Counted from the first letter of the stretch, positions 45,270-55,590 are shown. The stretch: DNA of 64,000 nt from CAVONV01 sp963697355 (GCA_963697355.1 CAVONV010000022.1:372001-436000); one strand, 5' to 3'. Program-made: numbers and translations. The notes: generated from the letters alone by a model not told the origin.

Positions 45270-46772
45270 ATGAAAACGAGAGCACTATACCTATGGATAG
45301 GTTGTGTGGTTGGATTAGGTTTGTCCGCGAGCGATCTGGCGGGATCTCAGGAAGGCGATGAGCGAAGTCGAAAAGAGATTGTGTTGGAGGCCATGCACTC
45401 CATCTCGAGCCATGAATTGTTCGGATATGTGGAGCTTCTCTCTTCCGAGAAATTCGGAGGCCGGCTGACTGGGACCGAAACCTACAATCTATCTGCCGCC
45501 TGGGTGGCGAGCCTCCTGAAGGAATGGGATGTGAAACCGGCGGGAGACAACGGGACTTACTTCCAGAATTTCCCGAATCCCTACACCCTCGTTCTCGAAG
45601 GGTCAAAGGTCGTTCTTCATATTCCCTATGAGAACGGAACCACGATAGACAAGCATTACCAATATCAAACCGATTTTCTGCCGGGCTCTACATCCGACAG
45701 TGGTGAAGTCACGGCTGAAGTGATCTATGTCGGCTATGGGGTCACGGCCCCTGAGCTCGGTTTCGATGAATACGAGGGCCTTGATGTTACCGGGAAGATC
45801 GTTCTTGTCGAGCCGGAAGCGCCGGTTTCTCCCAGCGACGAACCCGAGAACTTCAAGAAATGGCGGGCCTACTCGTTTCATCAATACAAAGTGAAGAATG
45901 CCAAGGAGCACGGAGCGGCGGGAATGATCTATGACTATCACATCGCCAACCCGAATTGTCAGTTCATCGAAGGTCTCGTGTTGACCTATGTGGCGCCATC
46001 CATTGCCGAGGATGTCTTTCAAGGAACGGGCAAGACTCACAAAGAAACCAAGGAGTCCATACAAAAGACTCGTCGCCCACAGTCGTTTCAGACAAAAAAG
46101 AAGATGACCATCAAGAATGTGACGGAGCATCATCCGGACGGCATTGCAAAGAACGTTCTCGGGTATATCGAAGGCAGTGATCCCGCTTTGAAAGAAGAAG
46201 TCGTGGTTATCGGCGCCCATCTCGATCATCTCGGTTACAACCACGAGATGATGCCGGGGGCAAACGACAACGCTTCCGGTGTGGCTGTGGCGATGGGTGT
46301 GGCGGAAGCTCTCTCCAAGATGCCGGTGAAACCCAAACGCTCGATCCTATTCGCGTTTTTCGGCGCCGAAGAACAAGGCGTAAGGGGGTCAGAGTATTAT
46401 CTCGAGAATCCCTTCTTCCCCACAGAAAAGACATTCGGACTCATCAATCTCGACGGCGTTGGGAGGGGAGAGAAGATTCGAGCTGTTGCGGGGAAGAGAT
46501 ATCCCGAATTATGGCGGTTCATAGAGGTGGCCAACCAGAGCTACGTCCATCGCGTGGTGGAACCGACGGACTTTCACAATTTGGCGAGGCCCCGACTCGA
46601 TGCCGCTCATTTCATGTGGGCCGACATCCCATCGATTTCGTTCGGTTCTTATGGCGCGCCTGAACTACCGCAATCGGTTTACCACAAGACCTATGATTCT
46701 CCGGAGATCATCACGCCGGAAATCATGGAGGATCTCGGACGCATCATCTTCATTGCCGTGATGGAGATGTAA
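45270..46772 (+). CDS. Secreted M28 family zinc aminopeptidase-like protein with PA domain
   Basis: 500 residues, RBS GGGAG. Signal peptide of about 25 residues. A protease-associated (PA) insert occupies about 140-270 (VIYVGYGVTAPELGFDEYEGLDVTGKIVLVE). Zinc ligands of M28: His316 and Asp318 (GAHLDHLG), Asp333 (PGANDNASG), catalytic Glu367 and ligand Glu368 (GAEEQG), Asp in LINLDGVG, and a C-terminal His in VYHKTYDS. Processive removal of N-terminal residues in the periplasm or outside is expected. It is 47 bases after TPR-CHAT and probably co-transcribed. Confidence 0.93.
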   Translation: MKTRALYLWIGCVVGLGLSASDLAGSQEGDERSRKEIVLEAMHSISSHELFGYVELLSSEKFGGRLTGTETYNLSAAWVASLLKEWDVKPAGDNGTYFQNFPNPYTLVLEGSKVVLHIPYENGTTIDKHYQYQTDFLPGSTSDSGEVTAEVIYVGYGVTAPELGFDEYEGLDVTGKIVLVEPEAPVSPSDEPENFKKWRAYSFHQYKVKNAKEHGAAGMIYDYHIANPNCQFIEGLVLTYVAPSIAEDVFQGTGKTHKETKESIQKTRRPQSFQTKKKMTIKNVTEHHPDGIAKNVLGYIEGSDPALKEEVVVIGAHLDHLGYNHEMMPGANDNASGVAVAMGVAEALSKMPVKPKRSILFAFFGAEEQGVRGSEYYLENPFFPTEKTFGLINLDGVGRGEKIRAVAGKRYPELWRFIEVANQSYVHRVVEPTDFHNLARPRLDAAHFMWADIPSISFGSYGAPELPQSVYHKTYDSPEIITPEIMEDLGRIIFIAVMEM

Positions 46773-46798
46773 CTCAAAGGAGAAAGCGCGGAACGGCT

Positions 46799-47962
46799 CT
46801 ACGGCTCGATGATGACCGTGACGACCTGATAGTCAACGGCTTCCGTCGATACGGCGGTGGCGACGGTGACGAAGAATTCGCCTGTCAGTCCACTGGTAGG
46901 GGTCACCGTGAGCAGGCCGGTCTCAAAATCAACGGAATACTCCAAATTGGCCGGAGCGACGACTGGAACGGCCAGGCCGTTGGCCGACAAGGTTTGCTCG
47001 TCCAAGTAGCGGGCGGGGTTGCCTTCCACATCAATGGCTTGTACCTGTACGGTCACGGCGGTATCTATCTTGGTGCGAATGGGAGGAATGTCGGCCAAGA
47101 ACGGGGGGCTGTCGATCGTGTCCGGAACGATATCGACACGAAAAGTTCGCTCGGCCTGTTCTCCATTCTGATTCGTCACGGTTACGGTGACCATGCTGGT
47201 TCCGGTGGTGCCTTCGGGCGCTTTTAGCATGAGCACCGCGTTCTGATTGTCGACGAAGACCTCGGCCCTTTCGATGATGACATCTGCCACGGGTTTGTCG
47301 CCCGCTCCCACAGCGACGTTACTGATAGCGTCACGAACCTCTTCCCCCTCGACGAGGAGCCCAAAGATGGAATGGTTGAAGTCGAGGTGTCTCGTTTCGC
47401 CTTCGGTAACGAAAAACTGAGAGTCGTTGGTATCATCCCCGGCCTTGGCCATTGAAATGAGTCCGGTTCGATTGTGCTGTAGGTCCACGTGAAATTGATC
47501 ATCGAAATCCGGGAGGTCTGATCCGCCCGTACCGTTTCCTAGTGGGTCTCCACCTTGGATGACGAAATTGTTGATGACTCGATGAAAGATGACCCCGTTG
47601 TAGAATCCGCTTTCAGCCAACTGACTGATCCGCTCCGTCACGCGTGGGACGCGTTGGTCGAATAGTTCGTAGACCATGACACCGAAGCCGGCAACGGTAA
47701 ATCGCAAACTGCGATTCCCTTGAGTGATGAACGTCTTGACGACTTCGTTGTTACTGCTCGCACTGAATGTAAGGGGCTGCCCGTCAGGGTCCGTTCCGTT
47801 TAGAGCGATGTGCAAAGGAGAGCCCGAGAGGAGAGAAACCTCGGGAATCGGGGCGAGGGTGGGTGTGGCGGCCGAGGTGGGATACACCAATAAGAACAAC
47901 GTCCCGCCGATGAGCGCAGGTATGAACAGAGCATTCTGCAGGGCCTTCGATTTGATGAACAC
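46799..47962 (-). CDS. Secreted cyclophilin-type peptidyl-prolyl isomerase with Ig-like repeats
   Basis: 387 residues. Signal peptide (ending PTSAA), an Ig-like/cadherin-like N-terminal domain (LNGTDPDGQPLTFSASSN), then a cyclophilin domain (about 90-255): FHRVINNFVIQGGDP contains the catalytic Arg, and SQFFVTEGETRHLDFNHSIFG contains the ligand-binding Gln/Phe and the His. C-terminal Ig-like/Big repeats follow (about 260-387). It is expected to speed proline isomerisation of exported proteins. The attached repeats suggest surface or extracellular location. Converges with the M28 gene. Confidence 0.9.
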   Translation of the reverse strand: MFIKSKALQNALFIPALIGGTLFLLVYPTSAATPTLAPIPEVSLLSGSPLHIALNGTDPDGQPLTFSASSNNEVVKTFITQGNRSLRFTVAGFGVMVYELFDQRVPRVTERISQLAESGFYNGVIFHRVINNFVIQGGDPLGNGTGGSDLPDFDDQFHVDLQHNRTGLISMAKAGDDTNDSQFFVTEGETRHLDFNHSIFGLLVEGEEVRDAISNVAVGAGDKPVADVIIERAEVFVDNQNAVLMLKAPEGTTGTSMVTVTVTNQNGEQAERTFRVDIVPDTIDSPPFLADIPPIRTKIDTAVTVQVQAIDVEGNPARYLDEQTLSANGLAVPVVAPANLEYSVDFETGLLTVTPTSGLTGEFFVTVATAVSTEAVDYQVVTVIIEP

Positions 47963-48110
47963 GATACCTCCCCGGTCGACCGGTCAACCATGAAGCCCTA
48001 TATTAGCCTGAGCTAGTCTATTTTGCCCTGTTAAAGATGTAAAGTCAGTATGGTCGGGGACAAGGTCCGTAAGTCCGGGGGCAACGGGTCCAGCTATTTC
48101 GGGCTCGAGG

Positions 48111-50531
48111 TCACTCGTGTCGGAGTGCCTCGGCGGGGGCCACTCGGACCGCCCGAAAGGCCGGTACGAGACAGGCGACCACTCCCGTTGCGAGCATGGT
48201 TGCCATGACGACCGCAATGGCCAGCGGACTCCAGGGACCGACGCCGTAGAGAAGACCCTCGACGAGTTTCGAGATTCCCAAGCCCAGTCCTATGCCGATG
48301 AACATGCCCACGGACAATTGGTAGAGACCTTGCATGCAAATAAGGCTCAGTAAATCAAGGGTTTGAGCTCCAAATGTTCGCCGCAGTCCGAGCTCGGCAG
48401 TGCGTCGACGCACGGAAAACGACATGACACCGTACAGTCCGATTCCTGCCAGGAGGAGCGCCGCAACCCCGAAAATGACGAAAAGCGATCCGAAAACATC
48501 GACGAACCAGGTTCGATTGCTAATGATGCTGGATAATCGTCCCACGCCGTAAAGAGGCAGGTTGGGGTCCAGCTCCATCACCTGCTCGCGAACCATCGAA
48601 CTAAGCGCCAGGGAATCCCCTTGGGCTCGTATGGCGATACCGGCGTATCGGCTTGGATTCTGTTTCAATGGAACGTAGATTCCTTCCGGTGGCTCATCGA
48701 ACAAGGAGCCCGTGGTCATCACATCGGGAACCACGCCTACGATGGTCATCCAGGGGCCGGTGTCTTTACCCGCCCAACGTAATCGTTTCCCGAGGGGGGA
48801 TTCGCCCGTGAAGTATTTCTCGTAGAAACCCTGGTTGATGATGGCGACGCTCGGCGAGTTGTGATCGTCGCTCGGTCGGAAATCTCGACCTTCGAGAAGG
48901 GTGATATCGAACACCTCGAAGCTACCAGGAGAGACCGTAACACGCCGGGCTCCCGGGCGGTCCTGATCCTTTGGGTAAATCGTCGTCTCGATCTCAAATG
49001 GAACTTGAGCTGCTCCCAAGGCCGGAAACGACGAGACAAAAGCCGTGCTTCTCAAGCCGGGCAGAGTCTCGAGCCGAGATTCCAGACGGTCGAAGAAACG
49101 TCTGCGACTCTCGTCATCGGGATAGTCCGTATCGAAAAGTGCGATCCGAGCCGTGAGTATGTTCTTCGTCTCAAAAGGGTATTCTCGGTTCTTGAGGGCC
49201 ACGATACTCATCGCCATGACGCTCGACGCCAATAGCAGGGCACAGGATAAGGCAATCTCCATCATGACAATCGCTCGGCTCCATCTGCCCAGTTTCAAGC
49301 TCGAAGTTCCACGGGACTCGTCCTTCAACGTTTGGGTCACATCGGTCCCCGACGCGCGCAGAGAGGGAAGCGTCCCGGAAAGAACGGCGGCAATAAACGT
49401 GAGAAACAGAACAAATCCGACGACAGTGGCGTCGATACGGAAATCCATCCAGAAAGGTGGCGGATTGTCTACGATGGCCTGGTTGAACAGACCGATCCCC
49501 AAGTAAGCGACCCCGAGCCCAAGAGTCGAGCCAATGGAAGTCAGGACCAAGGTCTCCGTGAACATCTGGACCCAGAGCCGAAAACGACCGGCACCGAGAG
49601 CCGAGCGTACAGCGATTTCCTTGTGCCGAGCGAGGGTTCGCGCGAGGAGAAGATTGGCCACGTTGGCGCAGGCGACGAGTAGAACACCAAAGACCGCAGC
49701 CAACATGGTGAAGAGTCCCGCTCTCTGTTCGTAGGGGAAGAATCGATGAATATAGGGCTGAACAACCGTGCGACGGCCTTCATTGGTTTCCGGGTAGTCG
49801 ATCTCCAACTGCTCTCCGATATTCGCAAGCTCCGTTGATGCCTGCTCTTGGCTCACTCCGTCAGCTAGGCGACCCACCACGTGTAAAGATGGACCTTGGC
49901 TGCGCTCCAAAGCCAGAGCATCGATACCGAGTGGTATCCAGATGTCGTGCGATTGGGGGAATCTGAATTTCTCGGGCATGACGCCGATGATCGTCATGAC
50001 TTGGCCGTTAGCTCGCAGTGGAGTCCCTACGACGCTGGGAGAACCTTGAAACCGGTTCATCCACATCCTATGGCTGATGATAGCCACTGGTTCTGCCTCC
50101 GGACGGTCCTCCCCGTGGCGGAAGCTTCGGCCTCGAATGGGCTGCACCCGAAGGACATCAAGAACATTGTCGGTGAGAAAGGCGCCGTCATACCGCTCCG
50201 GAAGTCCCTCGGATCCGCTTACATTGATAGTGCCTGTATAAAAAGCGGCTAGGCCGTCGAAGGAGTTTTGTCGCTGACGCCAATCCTCGAAGTCATGGAT
50301 CGAGACACCCGCGGCTTCGACAGTCTCCGAAATCCTGACGCATCCTATATGCATCAGTTCTTCTGGTTCCGGGAATGGCAAACCCCGTAAGAACGTCCCG
50401 TAAACGATACAGAACATCGTCGTCGTTAGACCCACGCCGAGTCCGAGGGCGAGCACTGCGGTGGTGGTCACTCCCTTGTGCTTAATGAGCATGCGGAGAC
50501 CAAAGCGCAAGTCGTTCCACAAAGAGTCCAT
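48111..50531 (-). CDS. ADOP-type ABC transporter permease (FtsX/MacB-like)
   Basis: 806 residues from ATG 50529-50531, GGAG nine bases upstream. The N-terminal MDSLWNDLRFGLRMLIKHKG is typical of the acidobacterial duplicated orphan permease family. Two MacB-PCD/FtsX units: a first helix plus periplasmic domain (about 20-270) and three helices, then a second helix (about 425), periplasmic domain, and three C-terminal helices (FVIFGVAALLLAGIGLYGVMSFSVRRRTAELGLRRTFGA). No ATPase gene is adjacent, the usual case for ADOP members. Substrate unknown. This is the best single clue to Acidobacteriota in the window. Confidence 0.94.
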   Translation of the reverse strand: MDSLWNDLRFGLRMLIKHKGVTTTAVLALGLGVGLTTTMFCIVYGTFLRGLPFPEPEELMHIGCVRISETVEAAGVSIHDFEDWRQRQNSFDGLAAFYTGTINVSGSEGLPERYDGAFLTDNVLDVLRVQPIRGRSFRHGEDRPEAEPVAIISHRMWMNRFQGSPSVVGTPLRANGQVMTIIGVMPEKFRFPQSHDIWIPLGIDALALERSQGPSLHVVGRLADGVSQEQASTELANIGEQLEIDYPETNEGRRTVVQPYIHRFFPYEQRAGLFTMLAAVFGVLLVACANVANLLLARTLARHKEIAVRSALGAGRFRLWVQMFTETLVLTSIGSTLGLGVAYLGIGLFNQAIVDNPPPFWMDFRIDATVVGFVLFLTFIAAVLSGTLPSLRASGTDVTQTLKDESRGTSSLKLGRWSRAIVMMEIALSCALLLASSVMAMSIVALKNREYPFETKNILTARIALFDTDYPDDESRRRFFDRLESRLETLPGLRSTAFVSSFPALGAAQVPFEIETTIYPKDQDRPGARRVTVSPGSFEVFDITLLEGRDFRPSDDHNSPSVAIINQGFYEKYFTGESPLGKRLRWAGKDTGPWMTIVGVVPDVMTTGSLFDEPPEGIYVPLKQNPSRYAGIAIRAQGDSLALSSMVREQVMELDPNLPLYGVGRLSSIISNRTWFVDVFGSLFVIFGVAALLLAGIGLYGVMSFSVRRRTAELGLRRTFGAQTLDLLSLICMQGLYQLSVGMFIGIGLGLGISKLVEGLLYGVGPWSPLAIAVVMATMLATGVVACLVPAFRAVRVAPAEALRHE

Positions 50532-50652
50532 GGCGTACTCCAAAGGGGCTCGCCCCGTCTCAGCGCTGTCTCCTGTTGGTGACCCACAGGGACACACGGG
50601 TCCCAATAGTCGACGCTTGATTCTCTATACGCAGATTCGAGTCCGGAGGTTC

Positions 50653-52233
50653 CTACTTCTTCTTCTCGTCGGTGCGAACAAAGGAGGACCAGGTCGGGTA
50701 ATCTAGTTCGCCCGGTTCCCAATCCGGATTCTCATAAGGGTCCGGAAGGACCGGTGGCTCGACATCGGTCGGGATAGACGAGACATATTTCTTGCCGCCC
50801 ATCATCTCGTCGAACTCATTCTTCATCGCCGCGAGTTTGTCGGGTTGTTCGAGGATTTCGACAGCTGTCGCGGCGAGGACCTTCGTTGCAACCATGAGAC
50901 CTTTTTCCCCAATGGAGCCGCCGGAGCAGGCGACATTGGCCCAGTGATGACCGGGTGTTCCCAGGACGAAGGTCGCCGTCCCCAATCCAACGGTAGGTGC
51001 AATGAGGGAAACTTCGGCGACATCCGTGGAGCCGGAGCCGATGTAATAGTCTAGATCACGCTTATTTGGAGCCTTTAGGGGGTCGACCTCGGTCGCGAGA
51101 CCTTTCTCTTCCCAATCCATCGCTTTCTGGATTTCTTTGGCGAAGGCTTGTTCTTGTTCGGTGAACTGCGGAGGGCCGATGAGCTGAAGATTGCTATGCA
51201 TGATCTTAGCCCCTTCGGTGTTGTCGCGCACGTGGTTGATTGAGGTGTAAAGCCTCAAATTGTACTCGGTGTTGGTCGCCATGGAGGCAGCTTCTGCTAT
51301 TTTCTGCATCCGCTCGTACATCTCGTCCACCATTTCACGCGTGCCGCCTCGAAGATAGAACCAGGCTTTGGCGTAACCCGGCACGATGTTGGGCGCCTTG
51401 CCGCCTTCCATGATGACGTAGTGTAATCGGTACGAGGGATGGAGGTGCTCCCTATAGTAGTTCGCCATGATTCCCATGAGCTCGATGGCGTCCAATGCGG
51501 ACCGACCCTTCCAGGGGGCTCCGGCGGAGTGAGCCGTCCTTCCATGAAAAGCTACGGCGAAAGAAGTCAAGTCATTGGCGCTTTCGCCCGTCGATACACG
51601 GTTCTTGTCAGCCGGATGCCAGTGCAAACAGGCATCGATCCCATCAAAGACACCGTCACGAGCCATGAAAGCTTTGCCGATGACACCTTCTTCATTCGGT
51701 GTCCCAAAGAGAATGACGCTGCCCTTTGTTTTTCCGTCCTTAATCGACTGTGCGACTGCCATTGCAGCGCCGACGCTTCCAGCACCAAACAGACTGTGTC
51801 CGCAGCCGTGCCCCGCGGCTCCTTTTACGACAGGATCGACGTTCGGGACCGGTTTTTGGGATAAGCCACCCAAGGCGTCGTATTCAGCCAAGATGCCGAT
51901 GACCGGTTTCTCCGTGCCGAAACGAGCGGTAAATGCTGTCGGCATACCGGCCACACCACGCTCAACAGTGAATCCCTGCTCTTCGAGAGCATCGGTAAGA
52001 AGCTTCGCCGACTTGTACTCGAGCATACCCGGCTCTGCGAATTTCCATAGGTCCATCGAGAGGCCGTTGATCAAATCATGGTGGGCTTCGACCCACTGGA
52101 CGGCTGCTGTCTTGGCATCCGTCCACTTTGCGGGTGGAGGAGTGATCTCATCGACTGCTTCGTTGCCGGCAAAAGCTACAGGCCCTGTCATGAGTAGCAG
52201 GACGAGAAGGAAATAAAGATGGTTACGTTTCAT
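50653..52233 (-). CDS. Secreted M20 amidohydrolase (AbgB-like)
   Basis: 526 residues with a signal peptide (ending FAGNEA) and AGGAGG upstream of the start. Motifs of the M20D group: LAEYDALGGL, GHGCGHSLFGAGSVGAAMA, FGTPNEEGVIG (catalytic Glu pair), WHPADKN, and the lid-domain FHGRTAHSAGAPWKG. These match p-aminobenzoyl-glutamate hydrolase subunit B and related amidohydrolases. It would act in the periplasm on N-acyl amino acids. The acidic C-terminal 70 residues (KKYVSSIPTDVEPP) extend beyond the family core. It lies 121 bases upstream of the permease start, same strand. Confidence 0.9.
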   Translation of the reverse strand: MKRNHLYFLLVLLLMTGPVAFAGNEAVDEITPPPAKWTDAKTAAVQWVEAHHDLINGLSMDLWKFAEPGMLEYKSAKLLTDALEEQGFTVERGVAGMPTAFTARFGTEKPVIGILAEYDALGGLSQKPVPNVDPVVKGAAGHGCGHSLFGAGSVGAAMAVAQSIKDGKTKGSVILFGTPNEEGVIGKAFMARDGVFDGIDACLHWHPADKNRVSTGESANDLTSFAVAFHGRTAHSAGAPWKGRSALDAIELMGIMANYYREHLHPSYRLHYVIMEGGKAPNIVPGYAKAWFYLRGGTREMVDEMYERMQKIAEAASMATNTEYNLRLYTSINHVRDNTEGAKIMHSNLQLIGPPQFTEQEQAFAKEIQKAMDWEEKGLATEVDPLKAPNKRDLDYYIGSGSTDVAEVSLIAPTVGLGTATFVLGTPGHHWANVACSGGSIGEKGLMVATKVLAATAVEILEQPDKLAAMKNEFDEMMGGKKYVSSIPTDVEPPVLPDPYENPDWEPGELDYPTWSSFVRTDEKKK

Positions 52234-52399
52234 TGTTAACAGCCTCCTGTGAATCGGTCTTACTAGGGCACCTCACCGATCGGGCGCGCATGTCGATGCC
52301 GGAACGAACACCATAGCCGACAACCCAAACAATGCCTATTGAGAGGCGGATCTTATGGGTCCGTCCGAGGCAAGTCAAAATGTCCTTTTCGGCAAAGGG

Positions 52400-54034
52400 C
52401 TACCGTCGGTATCCTTGAGCGATGGGCATCCTCCAGCCAGTGCCGAAGGCACGTGGCGTGACCTTGAGAGCCGGCGCTGCTTGGTAGCGTTTGTATTCAT
52501 TGGCATCAACTCTTCGTATGACTTCCTCTACCGTTCGACTATCGAAGCCGAGAGCGACGATCTCATCAATCTCCTTCGCGTCTTCTACGTAGGCTTCTAG
52601 AATGGGGTCGAGTACTTCGTAGGGAGGAAGCGTGTCTTGGTCCGTTTGGTTCGGACGCAATTCTGCGGAAGGCGCCTTTCGAAGGATAGTTTCAGGAATG
52701 ATCGTTTTGTCTCGGTTGATGTACTTGGCGAGCTCATAGACACGTGTTTTGGGAACATCCGCGATAACCGCCAATCCACCCGCCATGTCACCGTAGAGCG
52801 TGCAGTAACCTACCGCCAACTCCGATTTGTTGCCGGTGGAGAGGACCAAATGGCCGAATTTGTTGGATATGGCCATAAGGATGTTGCCTCGAATGCGAGC
52901 CTGGACGTTTTCTTCCGTTACATCCGACTCTTGTCCTCGAAAGACGGGTTCCATCATCTCCAGATAGGCGTTGAAGGTCGTATCGATCGGCACCACTTCC
53001 AAGCAGATACCCAAATTCGTCGCGAGAGCTCGGGCGTCGGTCTTGCTTCCTTCCGAGGAATAGCGTGAAGGCATGCTGACACCGAGTACGTTGTCCTTGC
53101 CCAGCGCCGCGACAGCGAGAGCGACCGTCACCGCGGAGTCAATCCCCCCCGAAAGACCAACGACGGCCCGTTGGAACCCACACTTGACAACGTAGTCTCG
53201 AGTCCCGAGTACGAGCGCTTTGTAGAGATTCTCATCGAGACAAGGGGTCTCCCATTCACAACTTTTATCCGCATCGGTGTCGACCATCAGGAAATCCTCC
53301 TCGAAGGCCTTTCCACGGGCGAGTAGTGCACCGTCCGCTCCAAATGCCAAGCTGTTTCCATCGAAGATTAACTCATCATTCCCACCAACCTGGTTGACAT
53401 AGATTACGGGTTTCCCGACCTTATTGACTCGATTCTGCAGCATTCGAAAACGGACGCTTTCTTTGCCTGTGTCGTAGGGAGATGACGAACAGTTAATGAT
53501 GATGTCCGCGCCTTCGGTCACGAGCCTTGCGACGGGATCGACTCGGTAGAGCCTCTTCGGCCAAAAGTCGGGATCATTCCAAAGATCTTCGCAGATCGTC
53601 ACTCCGAGCCGCCGACTGCCATGACTTACAGGCGCGTTGTTTGCGGATGGCTCGAAATAGCGGTTTTCGTCGAAGATGTCGTAGGTCGGGAGGAGTGTCT
53701 TTCGCGTGACGGAGACGATGCGCGATTGACGAAGAAGAGCACAGGAGTTGAACACCGATTTACCGGTCTTGCTCTCGTTCCGCTCTGGAAATCCCACTAG
53801 GGCAGCGGTTTCTCCGACATCGCCGGCGAGGTCTTCCAGTGCTTCCCGGCACTGTTTGACGAAATGGGGCCGTTCGAGGAGGTCCTTCGGTGGGTATCCT
53901 GAGACACAGAGCTCGGATCCGACAACGATGTCGAGTCCCGCTTCCTCTCCTTTGTGGAGGGCTTCTCGGATGATCCGTAGATTCCCCTCCAAATCTCCAA
54001 CCGTTGGGTTGATTTGAGCCATTCCGATACGCAA
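52400..54034 (-). CDS. nadE: Glutamine-dependent NAD+ synthetase
   Basis: 544 residues in two domains. N-terminal nitrilase-type glutaminase: catalytic Glu41 (GSELCVSG), Lys112 (TRKTLLPTYD), Cys148 (VTICEDLW). C-terminal ATP-pyrophosphatase: SGGIDS P-loop near residue 293, then SSEGSKTDA and LSTGNKSELAVGYCTLYGD. It converts nicotinic acid adenine dinucleotide to NAD+ with glutamine-derived ammonia. Complete and normal in length. Divergent from the HATPase gene. Confidence 0.97.
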   Translation of the reverse strand: MRIGMAQINPTVGDLEGNLRIIREALHKGEEAGLDIVVGSELCVSGYPPKDLLERPHFVKQCREALEDLAGDVGETAALVGFPERNESKTGKSVFNSCALLRQSRIVSVTRKTLLPTYDIFDENRYFEPSANNAPVSHGSRRLGVTICEDLWNDPDFWPKRLYRVDPVARLVTEGADIIINCSSSPYDTGKESVRFRMLQNRVNKVGKPVIYVNQVGGNDELIFDGNSLAFGADGALLARGKAFEEDFLMVDTDADKSCEWETPCLDENLYKALVLGTRDYVVKCGFQRAVVGLSGGIDSAVTVALAVAALGKDNVLGVSMPSRYSSEGSKTDARALATNLGICLEVVPIDTTFNAYLEMMEPVFRGQESDVTEENVQARIRGNILMAISNKFGHLVLSTGNKSELAVGYCTLYGDMAGGLAVIADVPKTRVYELAKYINRDKTIIPETILRKAPSAELRPNQTDQDTLPPYEVLDPILEAYVEDAKEIDEIVALGFDSRTVEEVIRRVDANEYKRYQAAPALKVTPRAFGTGWRMPIAQGYRR

Positions 54035-54257
54035 TTGAGCCTCCTACGCAGGGGAGTTTAGCGCCGGGTGGCACCTGGGATCCAGTCTGGATGCATCGGC
54101 GTTCTCGGTTCGGTTCGTGACCGTAGTTATGAATCGGGGTACTAAGGAGCTTGACCGACACCACGAGATTATGAGACCAATGGGCGACATGGCTCGAGGC
54201 GCAAGACGAACGAACGCTCCGAGCGTTGGAGAGAGCCGTGACGATGAACAGGATGGC

Positions 54258-54737
54258 ATGGATGTGAAGCGTCGGCATGTGGAACTGAGCTCTGCCAGTA
54301 GTATGAACGTTGTCGATGCCATTCAGATGGCGGCGGAGGCGTTTGCGATTGCGGAAGGATTGGACGAGGACAGATCCCATTTTCTGGCCATTGCCCTTAG
54401 GGAAGCGGCCGTCAACGCGATAACGCATGGTAATAAGGGTGACCATCAAAAGAGAGTCATCCTCACATTCAGAAACGATAGCCGAGGGAGTCTCCTCTAC
54501 GAAGTCAGGGATTTCGGAGAAGGATTCGACCCGAAGGAGTTACCTGACCCCCTCGATCCGGAGAACATTCGCAAGGGAAGCGGCCGCGGAGTTTTCTACA
54601 TGAAGAAGTTCACCGACCGGGTTGGCTTCAAATTCCCTAATGACGGAGGAACGGTCGTAGAGCTCGAAAAGAGACTTTCGGAAGAAAAGCGCCTTAGCAC
54701 AAGGGCAAAGCGAAAGCACAAACAGCGAGACGGCTGA
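54258..54737 (+). CDS. RsbW-like ATP-binding protein (anti-sigma/HATPase_c_2)
   Basis: About 159 residues from ATG 54258; the frame is open to 54117, but that part looks non-coding. The Bergerat fold is evident: N-box ALREAAVNAITHGNK, G1-box EVRDFGEGFDP, and G2-like KGSGRGVFYMKKF. This matches serine kinases of the RsbW/SpoIIAB group that hold a sigma factor or partner until an anti-anti-sigma protein frees it. No sigma or STAS gene is adjacent. The basic tail (RAKRKHKQR) is unusual. Ten bases separate it from nth. Confidence 0.82.
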   Translation: MDVKRRHVELSSASSMNVVDAIQMAAEAFAIAEGLDEDRSHFLAIALREAAVNAITHGNKGDHQKRVILTFRNDSRGSLLYEVRDFGEGFDPKELPDPLDPENIRKGSGRGVFYMKKFTDRVGFKFPNDGGTVVELEKRLSEEKRLSTRAKRKHKQRDG

Positions 54738-54746
54738 GGATCCATC

Positions 54747-55436
54747 GTGAAGGAGCGAGAAGAAAACATCATCGAAGTGTTGAAGAAACTCGCAAGAGAC
54801 ACTCGAGGCGGTCTATATCGTGAGGCTCCGGTCTATCGCGGTCCCATCGAGGGGCAACGTACGCCGTTTAGGACCCTAGTAGGTTGCCTCATCAGTACCA
54901 GAACCCGAGATGAGCAAACGACGAAAATATGCCATCGTCTTTTTAGCGTTGCTGGTTCACCCGAGGAATTAGCGCGATTGTCGGTTGAGCGTCTAGAAGG
55001 CCTGCTATATGGCGCAGGATTTTACCGGCAGAAAGCCAAACAATTGAAGGTGCTCTCCCGTTTGATCTCCGAAATGGGCGAGGTGCCACAGTCTAGAGGG
55101 GCATTGGTACAACTTCCAGGCATCGGTCCCAAATGCGCGAACATCGTGCTCGCCAGTTGCTTCGGTAAACCTGCTATTGCGGTCGACACACACGTCCACC
55201 GTATATCGAATCGAATGGGATGGGTCGAAACTTCCCAACCGGAGGAGACAGAGGCGGCACTCACGCCCAAGGTGCCCCTACGGTGGCGACGTCGTGTCAA
55301 CGTTTTGCTCGTGGCTCACGGACAACTCGTCTGCAAGCCGATTGGTCCTTGCTGTTCGGAGTGCCGGGTATACGCGCTATGCCAAAGAAAGAACGTTCGT
55401 CCCCGCGGAATGCGCAGGGGCAAGGCAAGAAAGTGA
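54747..55436 (+). CDS. nth: Endonuclease III-like DNA glycosylase
   Basis: 229 residues from a GTG at 54747. Helix-hairpin-helix LPGIGPKCANIV with catalytic Lys129, Asp147 in the GPD motif (AVDTHVHRISNR), and the iron-sulfur cluster C196-x6-C203-x2-C206-x5-C212. It removes oxidised pyrimidines and cleaves the resulting abasic site (base excision repair). The C-terminal extension is basic. All catalytic features are intact. Confidence 0.93.
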   Translation: MKEREENIIEVLKKLARDTRGGLYREAPVYRGPIEGQRTPFRTLVGCLISTRTRDEQTTKICHRLFSVAGSPEELARLSVERLEGLLYGAGFYRQKAKQLKVLSRLISEMGEVPQSRGALVQLPGIGPKCANIVLASCFGKPAIAVDTHVHRISNRMGWVETSQPEETEAALTPKVPLRWRRRVNVLLVAHGQLVCKPIGPCCSECRVYALCQRKNVRPRGMRRGKARK

Positions 55437-55590
55437 ACGTGAGCTCGCGAGGCCGGTCACTGGAAGGCCGGAGCTGTGGTAATCTCTGACCAGCGTTGAC
55501 GATATTGGGATCGCCACTGGCGAGGCGAAATTCGAGGAAAATGCATGAAATCAGCGACATCGGAAGGCAACTCGTCAATACCTCGTTGCT

